A DNA stretch of 64,000 nucleotides. Source: Bacillota bacterium. GTDB lineage: Bacteria; Bacillota; Clostridia; Lachnospirales; Lachnospiraceae. The position numbers were made by a program, and so were the translations under genes. The notes below the pieces were generated by a model, which worked only from the letters and a program-made list of their open reading frames with translations, made no database searches and was not told the DNA's origin. Below are positions 26,520 to 35,808 of this stretch, one piece after another (the first letter of the stretch is position 1; each line of letters opens with the position of its first letter). The DNA is taken from assembly GCA_023407575.1 (NCBI GenBank), contig JAEYLX010000034.1, positions 1 through 64,000 on the forward strand, read 5' to 3'.

Positions 26520-28301
26520 ATGAAATTGCCAAAGGGCATGAATACGTTATTTACAAGAAAGTCGTTAAAAAGTACAGGTTTAAAAACAAAGTTAATTCTA
26601 TTTTCCATGTTATTTTTATTAATTCCTTCCACCTTTATTGGAATCAGCAGCTACCTGGTAGCAAAAAATCAATTGGATGTTCAAGGCGAAAACATGCTAA
26701 TTAATAATGTAAATGCTACTTTACAGCTGATTAGCCTTAAAAATGAAGCTGTTGAAGCCGGGAAACTCACCTTGGAAGAAGCTCAAGAGCAAGTAAAAGA
26801 ATATATGCTCGGCAAGAAACAGGCGGATGGTACCAGACCAATCAGTGATAAAATGAGGTTCGGTGAAAATGGCTATCTTGTAGCTTATGGGGATGATGGT
26901 CTCGAAATTGCACATCCTTCCATTGAGGGACAGAACGTATGGGATTTGGTAGATAAAAAAGGTAACCACTTTGTTCAAGATATCATTAAAAAAGGTCAGG
27001 AAGGAGGAGGTTTTGTCTATTACGATTGGACCTTACCTAATTCCGAAATTGTAAAGGAAAAGATTTCTTATTCCAAAGTTGACGAAAATTGGGGTTGGAT
27101 TATTAGTGCCAGTGCTTATATGATGGAATTTAACGAAGGTGCCGACGCAATCTTAGTAAGGCTTGCGATATCCTTAGCAATTGCAGCCGCTATTGGCATA
27201 GCAATTACAATTCCTTACTCCAGGTACTTAGTGAAACCTATTTTACTTATTACAGAAGGAATGAAAAATTTAAGTAATGGTAATCTTGGCGTAGAACGTC
27301 ATAAAATTAAGGCATCTGGTGAAATTAAAGTATTGGATGAAACCTATAATTATATGGTGGACGAGCTTAGAACCTTAGTTGAAATGATTAATGAGACTGC
27401 AGACATTGCAGGTGGCAATGCTAAGAAAATTGCAGTACTCTCCGACAGCACTGCCAGAGTATTTGCCGATATGGCTTCCGGTGTACAAGATATTGCTAAC
27501 AGTACCTCTTCACAAGCGGAAGATACAAATAGTACTGCTACGAATGTTGAAAGCTTAAGTAAGCAAATTAGTGAAATTACCATAGAAATTGAGCAAATGA
27601 ACCACCTCTTCCTGCAAACTCAGGAAATTGTAACGAATGCCCTCACTACAATAGACAAACTGGTAGAAAGCAATAAAGTCACTTTAAAATCCAGTGAAAA
27701 CGCTAACAACAAGGTAATTGCCATTAATCAAAGCACAGATAGTATTGTTACCATAACGGATGTAATCAAAGGTATTGCAGCTCAAACTAACTTATTGGCT
27801 TTAAATGCTTCCATTGAAGCTGCCAGAGCTGGTGAACATGGCAAAGGCTTTCAGGTTGTTGCCGAAGAAGTACGTAAGTTATCGGTTGAGTCTAATAAAT
27901 CCGTAGTTAAGATAAGAGATATGGTTGACCTAATCAAGGCACAGGCAGAGGAGACGGTAGAAGAGGTTTATTCCGTAGGACAGACCATTTCCAAACAAGA
28001 TGCTATCGTAATGGAGACCTCTGATACCTTTAAAAACATATTTGAAAATGTAAAAATAGCATTGGATAAGGTGGTCAATGTTACAAATAGTATTGAACGT
28101 ATTAATCAGGATAAGAATCAGATAATTGATAACATAACCAATTTATCTGCAATTTCTGAAGAAAATGCGTCCTCTACAGAAGAGATTTCTGCCTCCATTG
28201 AAGAAGTTGCTTCCAGTACAGAAGAGTTCTCAAATAGTGTTGCTAACTTAAATGAGGCTTTTGAGATTCTGAAAAATCAAATCAATAAATTCCAGCTGTA
28301 A
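26520..28301 (+). CDS. Methyl-accepting chemotaxis protein with single Cache domain
   Basis: 593 residues. Membrane span 1 (about 24-46), periplasmic-type single Cache domain (about 50-205; FGENGYLVAYGDDGLEIAHPSIEGQNVWDLVDKKGN, ENWGWIISASAY), membrane span 2 (about 212-234), HAMP (about 235-290), and a long cytoplasmic signalling helix pair with the hairpin tip IAAQTNLLALNASIEAARAGEHGKGFQVVAEEVRKLS (about 418-455). sCache domains commonly bind small organic acids. SD AGGAGG lies 11 nt upstream. Monocistronic with a terminator. Confidence 0.92.
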   Translation: MKLPKGMNTLFTRKSLKSTGLKTKLILFSMLFLLIPSTFIGISSYLVAKNQLDVQGENMLINNVNATLQLISLKNEAVEAGKLTLEEAQEQVKEYMLGKKQADGTRPISDKMRFGENGYLVAYGDDGLEIAHPSIEGQNVWDLVDKKGNHFVQDIIKKGQEGGGFVYYDWTLPNSEIVKEKISYSKVDENWGWIISASAYMMEFNEGADAILVRLAISLAIAAAIGIAITIPYSRYLVKPILLITEGMKNLSNGNLGVERHKIKASGEIKVLDETYNYMVDELRTLVEMINETADIAGGNAKKIAVLSDSTARVFADMASGVQDIANSTSSQAEDTNSTATNVESLSKQISEITIEIEQMNHLFLQTQEIVTNALTTIDKLVESNKVTLKSSENANNKVIAINQSTDSIVTITDVIKGIAAQTNLLALNASIEAARAGEHGKGFQVVAEEVRKLSVESNKSVVKIRDMVDLIKAQAEETVEEVYSVGQTISKQDAIVMETSDTFKNIFENVKIALDKVVNVTNSIERINQDKNQIIDNITNLSAISEENASSTEEISASIEEVASSTEEFSNSVANLNEAFEILKNQINKFQL

Positions 28302-28327
28302 TTAAATAAGTTTTATATACTTATTTT

Positions 28328-28356
28328 AAGGGCTGCCGTTAAATGGCAGCCCTTTT
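28328..28356 (+). terminator. Terminator of the chemotaxis receptor gene
   Basis: AAGGGCTGCC / GGCAGCCCTT stem, 7-nt loop, then TTTT. Confidence 0.9.
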
Positions 28357-28440
28357 AAATAGTATTATTAATCACACTAATCTTCTATTCTGGTTTTACA
28401 TATGAACTTATGCCGTTTCGTAAATATTCAACTTTAATAC

Positions 28441-28469
28441 TTGTTAGCCTTTGTATCCTATAGTAAAAT
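28441..28469 (+). promoter_or_regulatory. Promoter of the ATPase gene
   Basis: TTGTTA, 17-nt spacer, TAAAAT; about 27 nt before the ATG at 28503. Confidence 0.5.
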
Positions 28470-28502
28470 TGAAGTATTAAACAGTTAAGATTGGAGGGTG
28501 CT

Positions 28503-29360
28503 ATGGTATATTTGAAAAGCTTCACGTTCCCGAATGCTGATAAAGAATTTGATTTTATACTTGGAATCAAAAGAACCTGCTATGATTCCTATTATCCCTT
28601 TAAAATACTATCTGGTCACGATCTTGACCGGCTTGATTTTGATACTGTAACTGTTTTATATGGCGGTAATGGTTCCGGTAAATCAACAGCATTGAATGTA
28701 ATAGCAGAAAAGACTGGTGTAAATCGTGACTCCATTTATAACAAGTCTAATTTTTTCCCCGACTATGTGAAACTGTGTGCTTCAAACCTAGAAGAAGACA
28801 TTAGTAAAAACAGTAGAATCATTACCAGTGATGACGTGTTTGACTATATGTTAACTATTCGTAATATGAACGAAGGAATCGATATAAAGCGAGAAAGACT
28901 TTATGATGAATATCTGGAGACGAAATATTCCCAGTTTCAGATGAAATCCATGGCTGATTATGAGCAACTAAGAAGAGTTAATAAAAGTAGAAGTAAAACC
29001 CAATCTCGATTTGTAAGAAGCGAATTAATGGATAATATCAGGGAATATTCCAACGGGGAAAGTGCATTTATATATTTCACTGAAAAAATAGGAGAAAATG
29101 GGCTTTATTTATTGGACGAGCCGGAAAACAGTCTTTCTCCCAAACGCCAAATAGAATTAGTAAGTTTCCTGGAGGAGTCAGCTCGATTCTTTGGATGCCA
29201 ATTCATTATATCAACCCACTCACCCTTTCTTTTATCTATGCGAGGAGCCAAAATATATAACCTTGATAACAATCCCGTTAGCGTGGAACGGTGGACAGAC
29301 CTGGAAAATGTACGCACCTATTATGAGTTCTTTAAGGCACATGATAAAGAGTTTCTATAG
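28503..29360 (+). CDS. AAA/ABC-type ATPase (COG3910-like)
   Basis: 285 residues, soluble. Walker A GGNGSGKST, a charged helical insert (about 95-170), then an ABC-like second half with NGESAFIYFTEKI in signature position, Walker B GLYLLDEPENSLSPKRQ and the switch STHSPFLLS. It is a stand-alone ATPase of the OLD/RecF-like type, similar to proteins annotated as predicted ATPase. The start at 28503 follows GGAGGGTGCT; the TTG at 28491 is inside the SD. Function unknown; phage defence or DNA repair roles are known among relatives but nothing nearby supports one. Confidence 0.78.
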   Translation: MVYLKSFTFPNADKEFDFILGIKRTCYDSYYPFKILSGHDLDRLDFDTVTVLYGGNGSGKSTALNVIAEKTGVNRDSIYNKSNFFPDYVKLCASNLEEDISKNSRIITSDDVFDYMLTIRNMNEGIDIKRERLYDEYLETKYSQFQMKSMADYEQLRRVNKSRSKTQSRFVRSELMDNIREYSNGESAFIYFTEKIGENGLYLLDEPENSLSPKRQIELVSFLEESARFFGCQFIISTHSPFLLSMRGAKIYNLDNNPVSVERWTDLENVRTYYEFFKAHDKEFL

Positions 29361-29421
29361 GACGTATTACTAATTGTCTCTAATTACAATACAACTTATA
29401 TTTCCTATTATTCAATAAAAC

Positions 29422-29467
29422 AAGCCTCTATATGACCTGATTTTAACTATTGGTCCAATTGAGGCTT
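29422..29467. terminator. Hairpin between convergent genes
   Basis: AAGCCTC / GAGGCTT outer stem and GACC / GGTC inner stem, with TTATTTATT after it on the plus strand. Confidence 0.55.
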
Positions 29468-29551
29468 ATTTATTACTTTCATACTATCTATTTATAATAA
29501 TCATTGTATATTGCCCTAAGATAATAAACACCTCACCAATGCTTTAAGCTT

Positions 29552-30367
29552 CTAATCTATCACGTTAAGAAATTCTATATAGACATGCTTGCAATAGGGA
29601 CATACCGGATAATCACAATCATGCTCCTTGCTGCAGGTTGGACAGATTCTTTTATCAATTTCATCTGCTATGACATCTTCAGGAATTATCTTATATTTGA
29701 TTTTTCGTTTATTTACGTATTGAATGCACCATATGGCAGCAATAACTGCCAACACGTTCAAAACTATAAAGATTGGCATTGAGAGCTGTAAAGATATCGG
29801 CACTAACTTATCCCCTTGCTCAAAGAACTCATTTATAATAATAGCAGCTATAATAATCATAGCTATATTTGTTATTTTTGATAATATAAAATTATTAAAA
29901 AGAATATTTGCCAGAATTCTTTTGAATACATAGATAAGAGCAACAATACCTGCAAACAGTAAAACACTGCCCTTCAGCGTAATAGTATGAATGCTGTACC
30001 AGGCCACCTTACTATCCGATAAAACAAATGTAAATAAGAAAATTAAAATTGAATAAGTCAAAACGCTAATAGGTATAATCTGCAGCCAGTAAACAATCCC
30101 ATAGGAGGCACGCTCTGCCTCTGCTTTTATTATTCTATTACAAAAACTTCTTAAATTGGAACCTGTTATTTTATATAACGGTTTCTCTTCCTTTTGTGCT
30201 GTGAGAAAGTCGTCCATAACTTGTAGCAGACAGTTTTCTTCCAACTCCAAACCATACACATTAACCGTATGAATATAGGTTGCTGCCTTTTTATAGGCAA
30301 TGGCATACTCATCTTTTAACTGATTTAAACCAACTCTATATTCCTTCGTTTCATAATAGAGGCCCAT
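29552..30367 (-). CDS. PadR-linked membrane protein with DUF1048-like N-terminus and zinc ribbon
   Basis: 271 residues. The cytoplasmic N-terminus (about 10-82; LKDEYAIAYKKAATYIHTV, LQVMDDFLTAQKEEKPLYKITGSNLRSFCNRI) resembles DUF1048 proteins, which often accompany PadR regulators. Four hydrophobic segments follow (about 95-118, 133-152, 160-180, 195-215), then a C-terminal zinc ribbon (CPTCSKEHDCDYPVCPYCKH). It lies 5 bp after the PadR gene. Signalling or transport role unknown. Confidence 0.65.
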   Translation of the reverse strand: MGLYYETKEYRVGLNQLKDEYAIAYKKAATYIHTVNVYGLELEENCLLQVMDDFLTAQKEEKPLYKITGSNLRSFCNRIIKAEAERASYGIVYWLQIIPISVLTYSILIFLFTFVLSDSKVAWYSIHTITLKGSVLLFAGIVALIYVFKRILANILFNNFILSKITNIAMIIIAAIIINEFFEQGDKLVPISLQLSMPIFIVLNVLAVIAAIWCIQYVNKRKIKYKIIPEDVIADEIDKRICPTCSKEHDCDYPVCPYCKHVYIEFLNVID

Positions 30368-30372
30368 AGCTT

Positions 30373-30723
30373 TTATTCTCCCTTCCTGTTTAGCTCTTCG
30401 TAATTATCCTTATAGATAACGGAATTGGTTACCTTGATTATATTCTCATAGGATAAGATAAATTGTCTTAATTGTTCCTCTCCTTCTTGGGTTATGGAAT
30501 AGTACTTTCGCTTAGGACCATAAGGAGATACACCAATCCGGCATTGAATTGCTTTTTTCTTTTCAAGTCGCACCAAAACAGGGTATAGGGTTCCCTCCTG
30601 AAGATTGCGAAAGCCATGATTTTCTAATACAGAGAGAATATCATAACCATAGGTTTCACCCCTGGCTATTACCGATAAAATACAACCTTCAAGAATACCT
30701 TTTAATAATTGAGAGTCTTCCAT
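30373..30723 (-). CDS. PadR family transcriptional regulator
   Basis: 116 residues. PadR winged helix: LLKGILEGCILSVIARGETYGYDILSVLENHGF, EGTLYPVLVRLEKKKAIQCR, GPKRKYYSITQEGEEQLRQF. The ATG at 30723 follows GCAGGAGGTAGG; the longer frame to 30747 is rejected. It heads a two-gene operon and probably represses it, because two copies of a 23-bp element flank its promoter. Confidence 0.9.
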   Translation of the reverse strand: MEDSQLLKGILEGCILSVIARGETYGYDILSVLENHGFRNLQEGTLYPVLVRLEKKKAIQCRIGVSPYGPKRKYYSITQEGEEQLRQFILSYENIIKVTNSVIYKDNYEELNRKGE

Positions 30724-30775
30724 CCTACCTCCTGCAGCGTATTTCATTTTATTACAGTTTAGAAATTATAATCCA

Positions 30776-30840
30776 TACTACTTTGCATAGTCGAGTAGTT
30801 AATTGAAAGTATAATTGTACTACTATGTATTGTCAAGTAG
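30776..30840 (-). promoter_or_regulatory. PadR promoter with two operator-like direct repeats
   Basis: The promoter on the minus strand is TTGACA (30831-30836), 17-nt spacer, TATACT (30808-30813). Two 23-bp elements, 30776-30798 and 30818-30840, are 19/23 identical and each starts TACTACT and ends AGTAG, so each is also a loose palindrome. Their starts are 42 bp apart, four helical turns; one covers -35, the other the start site. Confidence 0.75.
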
Positions 30841-30849
30841 CTATTTATA

Positions 30850-30884
30850 AATAATACCTAACTAATTTTTAGTTAGGTATTATT
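30850..30884 (-). terminator. Terminator of the VWA gene
   Basis: A perfect 15-bp stem (AATAATACCTAACTA and complement) with a 5-nt loop, 66 nt past the stop codon, then a T-rich stretch on the minus strand. Confidence 0.7.
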
Positions 30885-30949
30885 GGGTCTATTATTAGTT
30901 AATTATAAGGAATGGAACATTGTCAACCTAAGTTAATAACAATTATTAC

Positions 30950-32725
30950 CTACCACTGGTAAGAAAATAAATCCTTATAGTATTTCACGATATCAATGAA
31001 TTCGCTTCGGTATCCACCTTGATCCTCACCCAAACCTTGTTCTGCCAGTTCAAGTATGGTCTCAGTGGTTGTATTGCCCATGTACTCGGAACCTCGTAAC
31101 AGCATTCCAAATTCAGCGACTGCTGCCGAAAAATAGAAGTCCTTCGATAGGTTTATCCGGTCTAACAAAACGTTACTTAGGTATACCACCTGTTTAATCT
31201 CTTTACTTGTGTCTCCATCTGGTTTTTTATAACGTAGTCTTATTTCAGTTATTTCATCCTTATATTCATCCTTAATTACTACTTCCTGAGATTGATACTT
31301 TAACTCTTTCTGCTCTTGTTCAGAAATTGCAACTCTACTAGGTACAATTTCATAAATTGCAGTAACACTATGACCCGCGCCTAATTCCCCTGCATCTACT
31401 GCATCATTTTCAAAATCCTCATCCTTTAGAGCACGGTTTTCATAACCAATCAAGCGATAAGAATCTACATAGTATGGATTGAACTCCAATTGTATTTTTA
31501 CATCCTTTGCAATGGTAAGAAGAGTACCTGACATTTCATCCACAAGAACCTTCTTTGCTTCCTTGGGGGAATCGATATAAGAATAATTACCGTTGCCCTT
31601 ATCCGCAAGAGTCTCCATACGATTATCTTTTAAATTACCGGAGCCAAATCCAATCACACTTAAATAGATTCCACTTTCTCTCTTCTCTTCTATTAATACT
31701 TCCAATTCTTCCGGTGAGGATGGTCCGACATTAAAATCGCCATCGGTCGCAAGAATTACACGATTATTCCCGCCTTGAATATAGTTTTTCTCTGCCAGTT
31801 GGTAGGCACGTTCAATTCCCTCTGCGCCACCAGTCGAGCCGCCTGCACTAAGAGAGCCTATAGCATCTAAGATTATTCTTTTCTCATTTCCCGAAACCGA
31901 GTTTAATACTACTCCTGAATTGCCTGCATACACCACAATCGATACTCTATCATTCTCACCAAGGTTTTGTACCAGCTGTGAAAATGCATTTTGTAATAAG
32001 GGTAATTTATCTGCTTCATCCATGGAACCCGATACATCAATTAGAAACACTAGATTACTTTTAGGAAGGGACTCCATATCCACATTCTTACCTTGAATTC
32101 CTACCTTCAGAAGATAGCTTTCTTCATTCCAGGGACATCTGCCTATTTCTGTATTAATTGAGAAGGGAATGTCTCCAGTCGGTTCTTTGTATTCATAGGA
32201 GAAGTAATTGAGCATTTCCTCAATTCGAACTGCGTCCTTTTCCGGTAACAATCCGTAATTAATGTTTTTCCTTAGATTTGCATAGGATGCGGTATCCACA
32301 TCAATGGAAAAAGTGGAAAGAGGATTTTGTGTTGTGTTTAAAAACCCTGCCTCATCAATCTTGGCATATTCCTCAGATGTAGGAGGCAGTGGCTCCTCCC
32401 AGCCATATTCTATACTTCCGTTAATCGACATATCCGTATCCTGAGTCACCGCCATTCCGCCATCCATATCAAAAATACTTGTTGAATTATTCTCTAGCGT
32501 ATCTTGCGTGTTCTCCGCAGCCTTAAGTTCTTGCTCCTCTTGCACTTCTGTTCCTTGTGACTGTTGCACATCTTGTACACTCTGTGTTTCGTTCGATTTA
32601 TTGTTCTGACTGTTTATGTTTTCACCAGCTTTATCTACTAATCCATTCTCTTTTTTTGAACATCCGGTAAGAATACAAGTCATAATAAGCATAAGACATA
32701 AAATTACTACTAATATTTTTTTCAT
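30950..32725 (-). CDS. VWA-domain lipoprotein (YfbK-like)
   Basis: A 591-residue exported lipoprotein. Signal peptide with lipobox ILTGC (Cys at about 22), a Gln/Asn/Glu-rich linker to about 95, then the VWF_A N-terminal region (NPLSTFSIDVDTASYANLRKNINYGLLPEKDAVRIEEMLNYF), a VWA domain (about 220-395) with an intact MIDAS (FLIDVSGSMDEADK, later ATDGDFNVG), and a C-terminal DUF3520-type domain ending in AELGLGEDQGGYRSEFIDIV-like sequence. The set matches YfbK/Bacteroidetes-type VWA proteins. Ligand unknown. SD GAGGAGGATAGTT precedes the ATG. Confidence 0.88.
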   Translation of the reverse strand: MKKILVVILCLMLIMTCILTGCSKKENGLVDKAGENINSQNNKSNETQSVQDVQQSQGTEVQEEQELKAAENTQDTLENNSTSIFDMDGGMAVTQDTDMSINGSIEYGWEEPLPPTSEEYAKIDEAGFLNTTQNPLSTFSIDVDTASYANLRKNINYGLLPEKDAVRIEEMLNYFSYEYKEPTGDIPFSINTEIGRCPWNEESYLLKVGIQGKNVDMESLPKSNLVFLIDVSGSMDEADKLPLLQNAFSQLVQNLGENDRVSIVVYAGNSGVVLNSVSGNEKRIILDAIGSLSAGGSTGGAEGIERAYQLAEKNYIQGGNNRVILATDGDFNVGPSSPEELEVLIEEKRESGIYLSVIGFGSGNLKDNRMETLADKGNGNYSYIDSPKEAKKVLVDEMSGTLLTIAKDVKIQLEFNPYYVDSYRLIGYENRALKDEDFENDAVDAGELGAGHSVTAIYEIVPSRVAISEQEQKELKYQSQEVVIKDEYKDEITEIRLRYKKPDGDTSKEIKQVVYLSNVLLDRINLSKDFYFSAAVAEFGMLLRGSEYMGNTTTETILELAEQGLGEDQGGYRSEFIDIVKYYKDLFSYQW

Positions 32726-32768
32726 AACTATCCTCCTCAAGATTTATGCTTTAACCACCTGTAATTTC

Positions 32769-32790
32769 AAAGATACCGGCCGTTATCTTT
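32769..32790. promoter_or_regulatory. 22-bp palindrome upstream of the VWA gene
   Basis: AAAGATA and TATCTTT flank a CGGCCG core; one base pair mismatch either side of the core. It lies 44 bp before the ATG, and a possible -35 (TTGTAA) is next to it. Confidence 0.35.
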
Positions 32791-32899
32791 GCTTTACAAG
32801 AATTAGACAGCATAATAAGGAAAACAGTTCCATTTTATTTCATTGTTTTGTAACTGTTTAGTACCAAGGAGCATAGTTTCATTTTTTATTACTTGATTT

Positions 32900-35770
32900 T
32901 CATACCATCATATTTTTAAGATACTTACCAGTATATGACTCCTTTACCCTAGCTACTTGTTCCGGTGTGCCTTCTGCAACCACATATCCACCCTGCGCAC
33001 CGCCTTCAGGACCCATATCAATAATGTAGTCGGCTGACTTAATCACATCCAGATGGTGCTCGATTACAATCACCGAATGCCCTTGATCAACTAATTTATT
33101 CAAACTAATTAAAAGCTTTGCAATATCTGACATATGAAGCCCAGTCGTTGGTTCATCTAAGATATATAAATTATGCGCACCTCGCTTAATCTTTGATAAT
33201 TCATAGGCAAGCTTAACTCTTTGCGCTTCACCACCGGATAGAGTGGTTGAGCTTTGGCCAAGACAGAGATATCCCAGCCCAAGCTCTTGCATAATCCTTA
33301 ATTTGTGTTTAAGATACGTATTCTCTTTAAAGAAATCCAGTGCTTCTTCTACTGTCATGTTGAGAACATCAGCGATACTCCTGCCACGATATTTTACTTC
33401 TACACCTTCTTCACTGTAGCGCATTCCCTTGCACATTGGGCAGATTGTTTCTATATCCGCCATAAACTGCAGGTTTGTGACAATGATTCCATCTCCTGAG
33501 CAGTGTTCACATCTAGTTCCATTGGCATGTGTCAAACTAAAATCCAGTGCTGTGTAACCTCGTTCTATAGCTGCTGGTTGGTTGGCAAACAAATCACGAA
33601 TCTTATCAAAGATTCCGATGTAAGTTGCAGGATTTGACTTACTGTTTCTACCAATAGGAGTTTGATCAATATTAATGACATTATTAATCAGGTCGGAACC
33701 AAACAGGAAATCATGTTTACCAGGCATAATTCGAGCACCTGTCTTATCAATTTTTAACTGCTTATATAGAATCTCATTAATCAGCGAGCTCTTGCCGGAC
33801 CCTGAAACTCCAGTCACGCATAGAAATACTCCCAGCGGAACATCAAGATCCACTTCTTTTAAGTTGTTTTCTCTAGCTCCTTGAATGGATAAAAAATTAT
33901 CACCAAGGTTTCTTCTCTGCTTGGGTACTTCGATATTTGCATCACCTGATAGGTATTGCCCTGTTGCAGAACTTTTTTCCTTCATAATATCCTCAAGGGT
34001 ACCGCTTGCAACCACGTTACCACCATGAATACCTGGACCTGGGCCAATCTCAATAATATGATCTGCATTTCTTATGGTATCTAAATCATGTTCCACCACG
34101 ATGACTGTATTTCCAATATCACGAAGCTTCTTCATAGTCTCGATAACCTTGTCAGAATCCCTAGGATGTAACCCAATACTAGGTTCATCCATGACATAGA
34201 GCATGCCCATCAGTTCACTGCTAATCTGTGTGGACATCTTAATTCTCTGCATCTCTCCGCCAGACATACTATCACTTCTTCTGCCTAAGTTAATGTAGTG
34301 TAACCCGATATCTATCAATAAACCAATGCGATTGAGAATCTCACGAATGATGGTTTCTGCCACATCTCTGATTTCAATTGGAAATGTAAGAGTTTTTAAG
34401 AACTCATGAATCTCCGGCAACTGCATTCTACTAAGATCATCCACATTTTTACCGCCGATTGTAACTTGAAGACGCTGTTTTTTAAGTCTTGCGCCATTGC
34501 ATTCCGGGCAGACCTTTTCAATCATACAATCCTTAAGAAATGAGGGTTCAAAAGCCTCTGCAGTGGAGCTTTTTCTAATATACTGACGATACCAGTGCTC
34601 CATCTCATGAACATAACCCCAGAAAGGCATTTCTCTGCCAACAATCCAATTTTTCTTTTTCGCCTCTGGTGGTTGTTGCATCAATACAGTTTCTCCCTTG
34701 GTTCCATAGAAAAGCAGGTCAATGATTTCATTCGGTAGTTCATTAAAGGGGGTATCCAAGCTGAACTCATATTGCTGTGATAAGCTGTAAAGCATAATTC
34801 CTCGATAGCTGTCTTTTCCATTGATGTTATACACCGTACTCTTTAATGCACCCTTATTCAGGCTCTTTTCTGCTGCCACCACCAGAAAGCGAGGCTCCAC
34901 CACATAGGACATCCCAACCCCCATACAGGTATGGCAGGCACTAACCGGTGAATTAAAGGAGAAATGAAAAGGCTGCATATCACAAAGGAACATATGATGT
35001 TCCGGGCAGGCAAAACCTTCATAAAAGTCTGGAACCTGTTCCCCAGGAATCTCCACCTTAATCATAATTTCTTCTTCCAGAGAAAGCATAGCCGCCTCAA
35101 TCGCTTTGGTAATCTGAATATACGAATCCTTCTTAAGTGTAAAGCGATCAATGATGAGTTCCATAGAATATGTTTTTGTTTCGTCAAGTTCCTCCTTATC
35201 TGCAAGCGAAAAAGGAGTACCATTTACCATTAAGTTTTTGTAACCCTTTTCCCTATATTGCTGAAAGGTATAGTTATAGTCCTCTCCGTAAATTTTATAA
35301 ATGGGTGCTCGTAGCTCAATGACCGTTCCTAGGGGCAAGGAAGTAATACGTTCTGCTATCTGTGCTGCTGATAATTGCTTTAAAGGTTGACCGCATTCCG
35401 GACACTCCCCCACGCCTGCAGTCGCATACAAAAGCCTTAAGTAATCGTTAATGTCTGTCACTGTGCCCACGGTGGAACGGGGATTGTTATTCCCTTTCTT
35501 CTGCTCAATAGCGATGACTGGCGACAAACCTCTCACATAATCTACCTTTGCTTTTTTGAGCTGACTAATGCGACTCTTTGCAAAATTAGAAATTGAATCA
35601 AGGAATCGCCTCTGTCCCTCTCCATAAATAACATCAAATGCCAGAGATGATTTCCCCGACCCCGATACCCCTGTGATTACGGTTAGTTTATCTCTGGGAA
35701 TCTCAACTGAGATATCCTTTAAGTTATTTTGCTTTGCTCCTGATATTTCAATTGTTGAACGCACTGACAT
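32900..35770 (-). CDS. UvrA paralogue (excinuclease ABC subunit A-like)
   Basis: A 956-residue double-ABC ATPase. First Walker A GVSGSGKSS (34-42), then RRFLDSISNFAKSRISQLKKAKVDYVRGLSPVIAI where canonical UvrA has YVESLSAYARQFL; QKKGNNNPRSTVGTVTDINDYLRLLYA is kept. Zinc modules CPECGQPL, CPECNGARL, CEHCSGDG and CPMCKGMRY are present. ABC signatures MSGGEMQRIKMSTQ and LSGGEAQRVKLAYEL, Walker B YVMDEPSIGLHPRD and YILDEPTTGLHMSD. The altered N-terminal motif suggests a UvrA2-like paralogue, a class linked to drug or DNA-adduct tolerance, rather than the housekeeping gene. SD AAAGGAGC. Encoded 38 bp after a nucleotidyltransferase gene. Confidence 0.85.
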   Translation of the reverse strand: MSVRSTIEISGAKQNNLKDISVEIPRDKLTVITGVSGSGKSSLAFDVIYGEGQRRFLDSISNFAKSRISQLKKAKVDYVRGLSPVIAIEQKKGNNNPRSTVGTVTDINDYLRLLYATAGVGECPECGQPLKQLSAAQIAERITSLPLGTVIELRAPIYKIYGEDYNYTFQQYREKGYKNLMVNGTPFSLADKEELDETKTYSMELIIDRFTLKKDSYIQITKAIEAAMLSLEEEIMIKVEIPGEQVPDFYEGFACPEHHMFLCDMQPFHFSFNSPVSACHTCMGVGMSYVVEPRFLVVAAEKSLNKGALKSTVYNINGKDSYRGIMLYSLSQQYEFSLDTPFNELPNEIIDLLFYGTKGETVLMQQPPEAKKKNWIVGREMPFWGYVHEMEHWYRQYIRKSSTAEAFEPSFLKDCMIEKVCPECNGARLKKQRLQVTIGGKNVDDLSRMQLPEIHEFLKTLTFPIEIRDVAETIIREILNRIGLLIDIGLHYINLGRRSDSMSGGEMQRIKMSTQISSELMGMLYVMDEPSIGLHPRDSDKVIETMKKLRDIGNTVIVVEHDLDTIRNADHIIEIGPGPGIHGGNVVASGTLEDIMKEKSSATGQYLSGDANIEVPKQRRNLGDNFLSIQGARENNLKEVDLDVPLGVFLCVTGVSGSGKSSLINEILYKQLKIDKTGARIMPGKHDFLFGSDLINNVINIDQTPIGRNSKSNPATYIGIFDKIRDLFANQPAAIERGYTALDFSLTHANGTRCEHCSGDGIIVTNLQFMADIETICPMCKGMRYSEEGVEVKYRGRSIADVLNMTVEEALDFFKENTYLKHKLRIMQELGLGYLCLGQSSTTLSGGEAQRVKLAYELSKIKRGAHNLYILDEPTTGLHMSDIAKLLISLNKLVDQGHSVIVIEHHLDVIKSADYIIDMGPEGGAQGGYVVAEGTPEQVARVKESYTGKYLKNMMV

Positions 35771-35808
35771 ATATGTGCTCCTTTCGTATTGACCTTTCCA
35801 GTAGTTTT

